This document shows positions 1 through 7,374 of a stretch of 12,777 bases of DNA, piece by piece. The notes below the pieces were generated by a model. The model saw only the letters and a program-made list of their open reading frames with translations, was not told the origin of the DNA and made no database searches. A program made the position numbers and the translations under genes. Every line of letters begins with the position of its first letter. Within the stretch, counting starts at the first letter, position 1. This DNA comes from DRTC01 sp964521025 (GTDB taxonomy: Bacteria; Cloacimonadota; Cloacimonadia; Cloacimonadales; TCS61), in NCBI GenBank assembly GCA_964521025.1, contig CAZFPK010000077.1, positions 1 to 12,777 on the forward strand, in the 5' to 3' direction.

Positions 1-54
1 AAATTGAGAATTACCGATGATATTTACAAATTCTTTTTTTGCGAGATCGTCAAA
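1..54. repeat. 54-bp inverted repeat, left copy
   Basis: The first 54 bases are the exact reverse complement of positions 12723-12776; the match stops at base 55. The repeat includes a run of T and the word GCGAGATCGTC. A related 24-base stretch (36-59 here, 3153-3176 there, 22 of 24 identical) occurs just before nqrA, so this looks like a dispersed genomic repeat rather than the end of a transposon. No transposase or target-site duplication is visible. A contig that stops in a multi-copy repeat at both ends is a common assembly outcome. Confidence 0.9.
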
Positions 55-160
55 AATATGCTCTTAAAATCGAGATATGGAACTTATATTTTGATGAAAT
101 CTCAATATAACAACTTATTTTTTTTTCGATGGTATGGATGGGTTAACTCAAGTTTCCGTT

Positions 161-262
161 AATTCCAGAGGAATTCTCTATTTGTATTATCCAACATAAA
201 ACTGATGTAACTCCAGAGGAGTTTTCTATATTTCACCTTAACAGGAAACTCCTTCGGAGTTT
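161..262. repeat. Three related small hairpins
   Basis: Three perfect short palindromes with 3-base loops lie within about 100 bases: AATTCC-AGA-GGAATT (161-175), AACTCC-AGA-GGAGTT (209-223) and AAACTCC-TTC-GGAGTTT (246-262). They read as variants of one unit. The change from AATTCC to AACTCC is matched by the paired change from GGAATT to GGAGTT, which suggests selection on pairing or a shared palindromic ancestor. Each is followed on the plus strand by similar T/A-rich sequence. A role as transcript 3' end or RNA-processing site for the minus-strand rel gene is possible but not shown. Confidence 0.7.
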
Positions 263-414
263 TGTATATCAGAACATTCGATTGTTACAAATAGTCAATT
301 CTTCCAGAGTTATGTTTGGAATTTTTATTTGGGATTTTGTGATTTATTTAAGATTTGTGTTTTGTTTTTTGGAATTTTATTTGAAATTAGACATTCGGAT
401 TTAGAAATTTCCAT

Positions 415-2631
415 CTAAATTTCTTCTACCTTAAAAACTCCTCTCAATTCCAATATTTCATTCCGCAAAATCCGGAATTCGCTTTCATCATTCACATGAA
501 ATGAGAAAATTCCGATAGACTGGTTTCTCTTTTTCAGCAGGTCGATATCATCGAGATCGATGCGGCATTTGGTGAATTTCCCTAAAATCTTGATGAGGAA
601 ATTCGGTTTCCTGATCCCGGTTACTTTGATCTTTTTCAGAAGCAATTTTTTTTCTTTCTTTTTGCGGAGGGAATAATCCCAGACAACGCTCATTATCCGT
701 TCCGGTTCTTTTGTGGTCAGGTGGATAAATCCGGGATTGGAGCATTTCTGACGATGGATGGTAATTCCTCTTCCCCGCGTTGTGTAGGCAATGATCTTGT
801 CACCCGGAACCGGATGGCAGCATTTGGCATAATGGATCATCAAATTATCGATACCTCCGATCTTCACTCCTCTGGCAACTCTCCTTTCCAATGAACCGTC
901 CTGCAGTTCTTCGAGCTCCTCTTCTTCCTCGCTTTGAATTTCCTCAACCTGTTTTTCCTCGATGATCTTCTTGATTTGAGCAAAGAGAATATCACCTTTC
1001 CCGATCTCCGCAAAAAAGGTTTTCAGGTCATTCGTTTTGAATCTTTTGGCGATTTCAATAATATCTTCTTCTTGTTTGAATTTGAAATGGATCTTGCGGC
1101 AATTCTTCAGAAAAATATCTTCACCCAGTTGGATCGCATCATCTAGTTCTTTGTGCCGGAAATAAGTCCTGATTTTCTGTTTTGCTTTAGAAGATTTCAT
1201 AAAGGAAAGCCAGTCTTTGCTGGGATGTCCCTGCGGGGATGTCAAAACTTCGACCACATCGCCGGTATGCAGTAAAGTCCTGATGGGAACAAATTTCCCG
1301 TTTACTTTTGCTCCGATACAATGAAAACCGACATCCGTATGCACCGCAAAAGCCAGATCGATAGGAGTCGCATGTTTCGGCAGTTTGATGAAATCTCTGT
1401 TCGGGGTCTGCACGACCATGATATCCGGGTAAAGATTCAGCCGCATAAAATCCATAAATTCATCCGAACTTTTTTCCTGCTGCAGTAATTTCCTGATCCA
1501 GACGATTTGATTATGATAGGAATTTTCCCTTTCTACCTTCTCCAGTTTCTTCTGAAAATTTTTATCGGAAGTTTCTTCCTGTTCCTTATAATGCCAATGG
1601 GCGGCAATTCCTTCTTCTGCGACCAGATGCATCTCCTGTGTGCGGATCTGAACTTCGACCTTTCTCTCATGCGGACCAATCACAACCGTATGCAAAGATT
1701 GGTAATTATTTGGTTTGGGACGCGCAATATAATCGCGGAATCTCTGTTTGATGGGTTCGAACAAAGTCTGTATTATACCCAGAATTTCATAACATTCTTC
1801 GACTTTTTGGACGATTATCCTGATAGCAGCGAAATCATAAATATCTTCGTATTCGAAATTCTTCCTGATCTTCTTCCGAAAAATGCTGTAAAAGTGTTTA
1901 CTGCGACCGAAAACCCGGGCAGAAATCCCATCTTCCTCAAGATATCTCTGCAAAGGTTCGATAACTTCCCGGATGTAAGCATCTCTTTCCTCTTTTTTCT
2001 GACTGATAACTTCATTGATCTTTTCATATTCCGCAGGATAGAGATATTTGAAACTCAGATCCTCCAGTTCCCATTTGATCTTTGCCAGACCGAACCGGTT
2101 AGCAAGAGGAGCGTAAATATCAAGAGTTTCCTGCGAAATTCTTTCGATCTTTTCTCTTTCCAGGTATTTGATCGTTCGCATATTATGCAGTCTATCAGCG
2201 AGTTTGATGAGGATGATGCGAATATCTTTCGTGATCGAGATGAGTAGTTTGCGAAAATTTTCCGCTTGCTGCTCTTTCCTCGATTTATGAGTTTTGTAAC
2301 GATACTTTTTTAGTTTGGAAACTCCTTCCACCAATTCTGCGATCTCCAAACCGAATTCAGATTCTATATCTTCGTAAGTATATTTCGTATCTTCGATAAT
2401 ATCGTGCAGGAGTCCGGCAATAATAGTCGGAGCATCCATCTTCATACTCGCTAAAATGCAGGCGACATCGACCGGATGTTCCCAATACGATATGCCGGAT
2501 TCTCGCAATTGTCCCTGATGGGCTTTCTTTGAAAAAAACAATGCTTTTTCCAATAAAATATTATCGATGTTGTTTTGCATTCGGACTATTTTTTCGATTT
2601 GATCCTTAATTTTCATCTTCTCCAGATCCAT
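415..2631 (-). CDS. rel: Bifunctional (p)ppGpp synthetase/hydrolase, long RSH (Rel/SpoT) family
   Basis: This cytoplasmic stringent-response enzyme makes (p)ppGpp from ATP and GDP/GTP and hydrolyses it. All domains of a long RSH protein are present, in order. The HD hydrolase (about residues 38-158) keeps the LLHDIIEDT motif, so hydrolysis is likely active. The synthetase domain (about 238-350) has GRSKHFYSIFRKK and PKPNNYQSLHT. The TGS domain (about 400-460) starts at NLYPD. A Cys/His segment follows (AKCCHPVPGD through IHRQKC, about 600-632), then a C-terminal ACT region (about 665-738). An acidic low-complexity stretch (EEEEELEE) sits near residue 570. The first in-frame ATG is at 2637, but AAGGA directly abuts it. 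The ATG at 2631 (MDLEK) has a 6-base spacer from that Shine-Dalgarno and is preferred, giving 738 residues, the usual family length. It is divergent from the nqr operon and not obviously linked to it. Family is certain; the choice between the names Rel and SpoT is only convention here. Confidence 0.95.
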   Translation of the reverse strand: MDLEKMKIKDQIEKIVRMQNNIDNILLEKALFFSKKAHQGQLRESGISYWEHPVDVACILASMKMDAPTIIAGLLHDIIEDTKYTYEDIESEFGLEIAELVEGVSKLKKYRYKTHKSRKEQQAENFRKLLISITKDIRIILIKLADRLHNMRTIKYLEREKIERISQETLDIYAPLANRFGLAKIKWELEDLSFKYLYPAEYEKINEVISQKKEERDAYIREVIEPLQRYLEEDGISARVFGRSKHFYSIFRKKIRKNFEYEDIYDFAAIRIIVQKVEECYEILGIIQTLFEPIKQRFRDYIARPKPNNYQSLHTVVIGPHERKVEVQIRTQEMHLVAEEGIAAHWHYKEQEETSDKNFQKKLEKVERENSYHNQIVWIRKLLQQEKSSDEFMDFMRLNLYPDIMVVQTPNRDFIKLPKHATPIDLAFAVHTDVGFHCIGAKVNGKFVPIRTLLHTGDVVEVLTSPQGHPSKDWLSFMKSSKAKQKIRTYFRHKELDDAIQLGEDIFLKNCRKIHFKFKQEEDIIEIAKRFKTNDLKTFFAEIGKGDILFAQIKKIIEEKQVEEIQSEEEEELEELQDGSLERRVARGVKIGGIDNLMIHYAKCCHPVPGDKIIAYTTRGRGITIHRQKCSNPGFIHLTTKEPERIMSVVWDYSLRKKKEKKLLLKKIKVTGIRKPNFLIKILGKFTKCRIDLDDIDLLKKRNQSIGIFSFHVNDESEFRILRNEILELRGVFKVEEI

Positions 2632-2958
2632 GATCATTCCTTTTTATGTATATCGAACAATCCTTCCCGGGAAAACACAAACAGGATTTTGTCCGGCATT
2701 GACAGATCACCGATTTTGCGATTACGATCTACATAAATCTGCAAGTTGAATTAAGGTCAATTTTAAAAATTAATCCTTTACAAAATCGAGCATAAAATTT
2801 TGTGGGAAAGCAAAAAAAATAATGAGAGAAAGAATTTAGAAATAGTTGATAATGATAAATATTGATGCGAAAAAAAGAAGAAAATTTTCTGAACAAATCT
2901 GAATTTACTCTAAAAGGTTATGATTGTTGATATGTTAGAAAATTCATTAATTAATTTG

Positions 2959-3058
2959 AAACCGATAAATCGGTTTGAGGTTTCTATCTTATTATTAACC
3001 ACCAACTTAAGTTGGGGGTTAATGAAAAAAGAAAAACACATTAACTGTTTCAACAGTT
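2959..3058. repeat. Three different hairpins in the nqrA leader
   Basis: Three palindromes follow one another: AAACCGAT-AA-ATCGGTTT (2959-2976, perfect), a longer one with 15-base arms meeting at ACTTAAGT (2994-3023, 14 of 15 pairs), and AACTGTT-TC-AACAGTT (3043-3058, perfect). None is followed by a clear T-run. They could fold in the nqr leader transcript or be intergenic palindromic repeats like the group at 161-262. Which it is cannot be decided from one window. Confidence 0.7.
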
Positions 3059-3140
3059 TCACTTTTTCTAAAAAAGGTTTTTAGAGGAGACTCAAATTTA
3101 GAATAAAATATAATGGTTTAGTAAAAAGTCAGAGATTGTA

Positions 3141-3197
3141 ATGATTTCTGAATTTTTACGAGATCGCCAAAAATATTTACAGGAAAATCTTAAATGA
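3141..3197 (+). other. Possible 18-residue leader peptide overlapping the nqrA start
   Basis: An ATG at 3141 opens an 18-codon frame (MISEFLRDRQKYLQENLK) whose TGA stop overlaps the nqrA ATG as ATGA (3194-3197). This is the classic arrangement for translational coupling. No good Shine-Dalgarno precedes the ATG, and the frame can be extended upstream to the stop at 3111. Its middle is the segment shared with the window-end repeat; the two differences between the copies are synonymous in this frame. Translation is unproven and the frame could be chance. Confidence 0.2.
3153..3176. repeat. Partial third copy of the window-end repeat
   Basis: These 24 bases match positions 36-59 at 22 of 24 sites, centred on CGAGATCG and continuing into CAAAAATAT. 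Similarity fades on both sides. The copy lies immediately before the Shine-Dalgarno (AGGA, 3181-3184) of nqrA. It supports the idea that the end repeat belongs to a dispersed family. Confidence 0.65.
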
Positions 3198-4531
3198 AAG
3201 AATATAAATTAAAACGCGGATACGATATAAAATTGATTGGAGATGCTACTTCCGAAATCTCCGAAACTCCATTCCCGAAAAGAGTCGGGATCAAAACAAC
3301 CGATTTTGTCGGATTAAAACCGAAATTATTGGTAAATGTTGGAGATGAGGTCAAGATCGGAACTCCGCTCGTTTCTGATAAATACAATGAAAAAATTAAA
3401 TTGATCGCTCCGGTCAGCGGGAAAATTTCCGAAATAAAACGCGGAGAAAGACGCCGTATCGAAGCGATCGTGATCCAAACAGACGAAAAACAGACTTCAG
3501 AAAAAATAAAGATCGAAGTAAAAGAACCCAAACGGGAACAGATAATCGACACTCTTTTAAAAACAGGACTTTTCCTCTCTTTCAAGCAACGACCTTTCAA
3601 TAAAAGAGCAAACCCGGATAACACTCCCCGCGACATTTTTATTTCTGCGATGGACACTTCTCCTCTGGCTGCGGATGATAAGATCATTCTGAGCGGGAAT
3701 GAGAAATATCTCCAAAAGGGATTGGAGATTTTATCCAACCTTACTTCCGGGAAAGTTCACCTTTCTTTTAAAATTAAGGATAAACCGGTTTATGAAAATT
3801 TCCGAAATTGTGAATTCCAAGCTTTCAAAGGTCCACATCCTGCCGGAAATGCCGGAGTTCAAATCCATCATATTTCACCGATAAAAAATGCGGAAGATAT
3901 CGTCTGGACCTGCAATGTGCAATCTGTTATCAGGATCGGAAAACTCTTTCTCGATGGGAAATTCGATCCGCAAATAATCGTCAAAGTTGCAGGAAGTAAC
4001 GCACCTGAAAAGAAATATTTCAAAACTGCTATAGGAGCGGAAGTTTCCACGATTACCGGGAATATTTCCGCTGATGCGAGGATAATTTCGGGTAATGTTC
4101 TGACCGGAAAAAAAATCGAGAATGACGGTTTTATCGGGTTTAATGATAATCTCGTTACCATCATCCCGGAAGCGAAAGATGCCGAATTTTTAGGTTGGCT
4201 AAATCCGGGCTTTTCCAAACCGAGTTGGTGGAGGACTTTTGTTTCTGCCTTCCTCTTCCCGAAAAAGAAATTCGATCATGATACGAAAATTTTCGGTGGA
4301 AATCGAGCCTTCGTGATCAATTCGAATTATGAAGATGTGCTGCCGATGAGGATCTTACCGAGTTATCTGATCAAAAGCATCCTGGTAGAAGATATCGAAG
4401 CAATGGAAGGTTTGGGAATCTATGAAGTTGCGGAAGAAGATTTTGCTTTGTGTGAATATATTTGTCCTTCCAAAATAGAATTCCAGCAGATAATTCGGCA
4501 GGGATTGGATCTGATGGAGAAGGAAGGGTAG
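3194..4531 (+). CDS. nqrA: Na+-NQR subunit A (NqrA)
   Basis: NqrA is the peripheral cytoplasmic subunit of the Na+-translocating NADH:quinone reductase and contributes to quinone binding. The 445 residues equal the usual family length (about 446). The N-terminus KLKRGYDIKLIGDA and the segment VGDEVKIGTPLV...PVSGKISEIKRG (about residues 48-84) match NqrA. So does the conserved block FKGPHPAGNAGVQIHHISP (about 211-229, compare GPHPAG...H in Vibrio NqrA) and the C-terminus CEYICPSKIEF...LMEKEG (about 420-445). RnfC, the analogue in RNF complexes, would carry 4Fe-4S ferredoxin motifs; none are present here. AGGA at 3181-3184 supports the ATG at 3194. This is the first gene of the nqr operon; an 84-base gap holding a repeat module separates it from nqrB. 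Confidence 0.96.
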   Translation: MKEYKLKRGYDIKLIGDATSEISETPFPKRVGIKTTDFVGLKPKLLVNVGDEVKIGTPLVSDKYNEKIKLIAPVSGKISEIKRGERRRIEAIVIQTDEKQTSEKIKIEVKEPKREQIIDTLLKTGLFLSFKQRPFNKRANPDNTPRDIFISAMDTSPLAADDKIILSGNEKYLQKGLEILSNLTSGKVHLSFKIKDKPVYENFRNCEFQAFKGPHPAGNAGVQIHHISPIKNAEDIVWTCNVQSVIRIGKLFLDGKFDPQIIVKVAGSNAPEKKYFKTAIGAEVSTITGNISADARIISGNVLTGKKIENDGFIGFNDNLVTIIPEAKDAEFLGWLNPGFSKPSWWRTFVSAFLFPKKKFDHDTKIFGGNRAFVINSNYEDVLPMRILPSYLIKSILVEDIEAMEGLGIYEVAEEDFALCEYICPSKIEFQQIIRQGLDLMEKEG

Positions 4532-4595
4532 AATATCCAATAATCAACAAGAAATTTCCAATGATGAAAGGAAACAACTGAATCTCCAATCCGAC
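4529..4595. repeat. Stop-codon-linked repeat module in the nqrA-nqrB gap
   Basis: Starting at the nqrA stop, the sequence TAGAATATCCAAT is followed by CAACAAG, AATTTCCAATGATGAA and then a second unit, GAATCTCCAATCCG. The same words in the same order occur at 7150-7212 after nqrD, where the module also begins at the TAG stop codon. It looks like a dispersed intergenic repeat built from short units with core ATATCCAAT. No gene is seen in the gap apart from the nqrB Shine-Dalgarno (AGGA, 4606-4609). Confidence 0.7.
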
Positions 4596-4615
4596 AAAAA
4601 TAAATAGGAAAATAA

Positions 4616-5797
4616 ATGAATTTCTTATTAAAATTTGTACAAAAATTTGCACCGCTTTTTGAAAAAGACGGGAAATTTGAAAAACTCTATCCCCTTTATG
4701 AAATGGGAGAAGGTTTCCTTTTTATTCTTCCCAATAGAACGAAAACCGGTTCTCATATCCGCGATGCGATCGATATGAAAAGATTTATGATCACGGTTTA
4801 TGTGGCTCTTGTACCGGCTTTTGTATTCGGGATTTTTAATTCAGGATACCAGCATTTCCTCTCTCTGGGAATTGCTGCTACTTTCTGGCAGATAATCCTG
4901 AAAGGAGCAATTGCTGTCATTCCGATATATTTGGTTGTACTGGTTACGGGTGGAATTTGGGAAGTCCTGTTCGCAGTCGTGCGGAAACATGAGATCAACG
5001 AAGGATTTCTCATCACCAGTTTTCTCATACCGCTTATCGTTCCTCCGACAATTCCTTTCTGGCAATTGGTCGCGGCAACATCTTTCGGGATCGTGATCGG
5101 AAAAGAGATCTTTGGTGGAGTCGGGATGAATATTTTCAATCCGGCGCTGGTTGCACGGGCGTTTCTCTTTTTCGCTTTTCCAAAATCCATTTCCGGAAAC
5201 TCGGCGTGGACGATCTTTGGTGATAAAATCGCCGATGCTTACACTTCCGCAACTCCTCTGGCTGTTATTTCCGATAAAATTGCTGATTCCGGCAATATAA
5301 TCGAAATTCTGGCAGATAAAGGATATACTTTGTGGAATATGTTTCTCGGGATCATTCCGGGAAGTATCGGAGAAACTTCGACTCTCGCTATCCTGATCGG
5401 ACTCGGTATTCTTCTCTTTACTAAAATAGCCAGTTGGCGGATCATCTTTTCCATTTTTGCTGGTGGTTTGGTGATGAGTCTGATCCTGAATGCTGCTGCT
5501 CCCGGTAAAGCAAGCATGTTGGCGATCCCTTTTTATTATCATTTTGTCATGGGCGGATTTGCTTTTGGAGCGGTTTTTATGGCAACGGATCCGGTTACAG
5601 CATCGGGAACCAACACCGGAAAATTCATTTACGGATTCCTGATCGGAGTGCTGGCAATTCTGGTCAGAACCTTGAATCCAGCTTATCCGGAAGGAATGAT
5701 GCTGGCAATTCTCTTTATGAACGCTTTCTCACCTCTGATCGATCATTTCGTTGTGCAGGCAAATAAAAAGAGGAGGTTGAAATATGCGTCACAATAA
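4616..5797 (+). CDS. nqrB: Na+-NQR subunit B (NqrB)
   Basis: NqrB is the large integral membrane subunit that carries a covalent FMN, binds riboflavin and takes part in quinone reduction and Na+ transport. The 393 residues are slightly shorter than Vibrio NqrB (about 412). The flavinylation motif DAYTSAT (residues 207-213) fits the ApbE target consensus DgxtsAT, so Thr213 is the predicted FMN attachment site. Other family landmarks are HEINEGFLITS (about 125-135), VGMNIFNPALVARAFLFFAFP (about 169-189), GETSTLAILIG (about 252-262) and FMATDPVTAS (about 321-330). About nine to ten hydrophobic segments are visible. AGGA precedes the ATG by 6 bases. The 3' end overlaps nqrC by 14 bases, implying coupled translation. 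Confidence 0.96.
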   Translation: MNFLLKFVQKFAPLFEKDGKFEKLYPLYEMGEGFLFILPNRTKTGSHIRDAIDMKRFMITVYVALVPAFVFGIFNSGYQHFLSLGIAATFWQIILKGAIAVIPIYLVVLVTGGIWEVLFAVVRKHEINEGFLITSFLIPLIVPPTIPFWQLVAATSFGIVIGKEIFGGVGMNIFNPALVARAFLFFAFPKSISGNSAWTIFGDKIADAYTSATPLAVISDKIADSGNIIEILADKGYTLWNMFLGIIPGSIGETSTLAILIGLGILLFTKIASWRIIFSIFAGGLVMSLILNAAAPGKASMLAIPFYYHFVMGGFAFGAVFMATDPVTASGTNTGKFIYGFLIGVLAILVRTLNPAYPEGMMLAILFMNAFSPLIDHFVVQANKKRRLKYASQ

Positions 5798-6548
5798 TAC
5801 TTACACATTTATCTTCATCACAATTGTAACCATTATTTGTGCCGGACTTCTTTCTTCTGCAGCCTTTTTTTTGAAGGACAAACAGCGCATCAACGAAGAA
5901 GTGGATATGAAAAAAAATATCCTGAAAGCAGTCGGTTTGGTGAAAAATAAAAAATTGTCTAAAAAAGAAGTATTAGATATTTATAAAAATTCTATCAAAA
6001 GTTTTGCAGTCGATCATAATGGAGAGAAATTAGAGATCAAAGACGGAGCGGAAATTGAAAACATCGACCCGGAAAAGGAAGAAGTTAAACCGGAAAATGA
6101 ACGCTTTTACCCGGTTTTTACAAAAATGGAAAATAAAGACATTTCTGCCTATTGTATTCCCATTATCGGTAAAGGTCTGTGGTCAACGATGTATGGTTAT
6201 CTCGCTCTGGAACCAACACTCGAAAAGATCATCGGGATGACTTTCTATAAACAGGCGGAAACTCCCGGACTCGGTTCGGAAGTGGAAACAGAGAGTTTCC
6301 AATCGAAATTTATCGGAAAAAAGATCTGGGATAAAAATGGAAACCTGGTTTCTATCACCATTCTGAAAGGAGAACCAGGCAAGGATTCTCCCAACTTTGA
6401 GCATGAAGTTGCCGGAATTTCCGGAGCCACCAAAACTTCGGAAGGGGTGATGAACCTGCTTTTGAAAGACCTCTTAAAATACGAGAATTATTTCCGTAAA
6501 ATCCGGGTAAAGAATACCAGGAAGGAGAATCTGCTTTATGTCCAATAA
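5784..6548 (+). CDS. nqrC: Na+-NQR subunit C (NqrC), covalent FMN carrier
   Basis: NqrC carries the second covalent FMN of the complex in an FMN-binding domain outside the membrane, anchored by an N-terminal helix. Here that helix is about residues 8-30, and the protein (254 aa) is of normal family length. The block KQAETPGLGSEV (about 156-167) is the conserved NqrC/RnfG segment. The flavinylation site is SGATKTS (213-219), with Thr216 as the predicted attachment residue. The usual Asp at the start of the D-G-x-S-G-A-T motif is Ala here (AGISGAT). GAGGAGG lies just upstream of the ATG. The gene overlaps nqrB by 14 bases and nqrD by 11, so B, C and D are a tightly coupled block. Confidence 0.95.
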   Translation: MRHNNTYTFIFITIVTIICAGLLSSAAFFLKDKQRINEEVDMKKNILKAVGLVKNKKLSKKEVLDIYKNSIKSFAVDHNGEKLEIKDGAEIENIDPEKEEVKPENERFYPVFTKMENKDISAYCIPIIGKGLWSTMYGYLALEPTLEKIIGMTFYKQAETPGLGSEVETESFQSKFIGKKIWDKNGNLVSITILKGEPGKDSPNFEHEVAGISGATKTSEGVMNLLLKDLLKYENYFRKIRVKNTRKENLLYVQ

Positions 6549-7152
6549 AAAAACTTTTTTTGCACCTCTCGTGCATAATAATCCCGTTACGGTCCAGATT
6601 CTCGGGATCTGTTCGGCACTCGCTGTTACAACTCAATTAAAACCATCCCTGGTAATGGGAATCGCAGTAACAGTGATCATCGCTGTTTCCAACCTGGTAA
6701 TTTCCCTGATCAGGAACTTCATTCCGAAAAAGATCAGGATCATCATTGAAATGACGGTCATCGCAACGATGGTCATTCTCGTCGATCAAATTCTGCGTGC
6801 TTATATGTTCGATGTTTCCAAGCAACTCTCTGTTTTTGTCGGTTTGATCATCACGAACTGCATCGTTCTCGGCAGATTGGAAGGATTTGCATTGACCAAC
6901 AAACCGGTTGCTTCCATCTTCGACGGATTCGGGAATGGGATCGGGTATGGGCTGATCCTCGTAGTAGTAGGTGCTTTTCGGGAAATCTTCGGATCAGGAA
7001 CTTTACTCGGTTTCCCGGTTGTTCCGCAATTTCTTTATGAAGCGGGATATGTGAACAACGGACTGCTGGTTCTTGCGCCTGGAGCATTTTTCCTGCTTGG
7101 ATTTATCGTTTGGATCCAACGAGCTGTTACCGGACATTATGAGGAAGAGTAG
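6538..7152 (+). CDS. nqrD: Na+-NQR subunit D (NqrD)
   Basis: NqrD is an integral membrane subunit with about six helices. With NqrE it holds the intramembrane iron(-sulfur) centre between the two subunits. The predicted ligands are visible as Cys25 (GICSALAV) and Cys108 (TNCIVLGRLEGFA), matching the two conserved cysteines of this family. VVGAFREIFGSGTLLG (about 142-157) is also characteristic. It is homologous to RnfE; the name NqrD follows from the NqrA, NqrB and NqrF neighbours. The length of 204 residues is normal. AGGAG lies 10 bases upstream of the ATG, inside nqrC. It ends at TAG with a repeat module beginning at that stop codon. Confidence 0.95.
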   Translation: MSNKKTFFAPLVHNNPVTVQILGICSALAVTTQLKPSLVMGIAVTVIIAVSNLVISLIRNFIPKKIRIIIEMTVIATMVILVDQILRAYMFDVSKQLSVFVGLIITNCIVLGRLEGFALTNKPVASIFDGFGNGIGYGLILVVVGAFREIFGSGTLLGFPVVPQFLYEAGYVNNGLLVLAPGAFFLLGFIVWIQRAVTGHYEEE

Positions 7153-7212
7153 AATATCCAATCCGTCAGAAGCCGGACACGGTATCCAACAAGGAATTTT
7201 CAATGATGAAGG
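7150..7212. repeat. Stop-codon-linked repeat module in the nqrD-nqrE gap
   Basis: This is the counterpart of the module after nqrA: TAGAATATCCAAT, then CAACAAGGAATTTTCAATGATGAAGG. Roughly 24 extra bases containing CCGTCAGAAGCCGGACACGG separate the two halves here. The CCAATCCG word matches the second unit of the nqrA copy. Both copies begin at the TAG stop of a membrane-complex gene. Confidence 0.7.
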
Positions 7213-7221
7213 ATACAGTTA

Positions 7222-7267
7222 GAAACCTTGAATTAAGTCATCTTCAGAGTGCTTGATTTAAGGTTTC
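7222..7267. repeat. Imperfect hairpin between nqrD and nqrE
   Basis: The 16-base arms 7222-7237 and 7252-7267 pair at 14 of 16 positions around a 14-base loop. There is no T-run after it, so it is not an obvious terminator. It lies within the 222-base nqrD-nqrE gap, which holds no gene. Confidence 0.6.
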
Positions 7268-7279
7268 AAATAAGCGAAA

Positions 7280-7319
7280 AACTTAAGCCAAGATTCCGTT
7301 CCGGAACTTAACTCAAGTT
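7280..7319. repeat. Degenerate palindrome between nqrD and nqrE
   Basis: The stretch begins AACTTAAG and ends CTCAAGTT, with a TTCCGGAA core near the middle. The arms match only in part (roughly 11 of 15 outer positions). Its right arm contains TTAACTCAAGTT, also found exactly at 143-154 and nearly (11 of 12, reversed) at 12599-12609. It looks like an eroded member of an intergenic palindrome family. Confidence 0.4.
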
Positions 7320-7374
7320 CTTCTTGTTCGTTTTGTTGGTTTTGTTAGTTGTTAAATATTAAGGAAAATAGATC

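Larger units (their letters stand above)
1..414. other. Intergenic tail downstream of rel/spoT
   Basis: No convincing gene is seen here. The stretch holds the left end repeat, three short hairpins between 161 and 262, and very AT-rich sequence next to the rel stop codon. No hairpin followed by a T-run on the minus strand, as expected for an intrinsic terminator of rel/spoT, could be picked out. Confidence 0.6.
2632..3193. other. Divergent intergenic region between rel/spoT and nqrA
   Basis: About 560 bases without a convincing gene. It must hold the promoters of both rel/spoT (leftward) and the nqr operon (rightward). A weak plus-strand candidate is TTGACA at 2699-2704 with TACGAT at 2723-2728 (18-base spacer). 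A weaker minus-strand candidate is TTGACC (complement of 2755-2760) with TTTATG (complement of 2732-2737, 17-base spacer). Neither is verified, and the promoter rules of this organism are unknown. The right half holds three hairpins (2959-3058), a possible structured leader of the nqr mRNA, and then a degenerate copy of part of the end repeat before nqrA. Confidence 0.5.

Noticed and set aside
161..262. CRISPR array
   Set aside because: The units are short imperfect hairpins with uneven spacing (48 and 37 bases), no uniform direct repeat and no cas genes nearby.
1507..2247. Long plus-strand frame of 246 codons inside rel/spoT
   Set aside because: It is antisense to the conserved hydrolase and synthetase domains, with Phe/Ile-rich nonsense composition and no plausible start context.
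4841..5542. Minus-strand frame of 233 codons opposite nqrB
   Set aside because: It is antisense to well conserved NqrB sequence, is rich in charged and Ser residues without motifs, and matches nothing I recognise.
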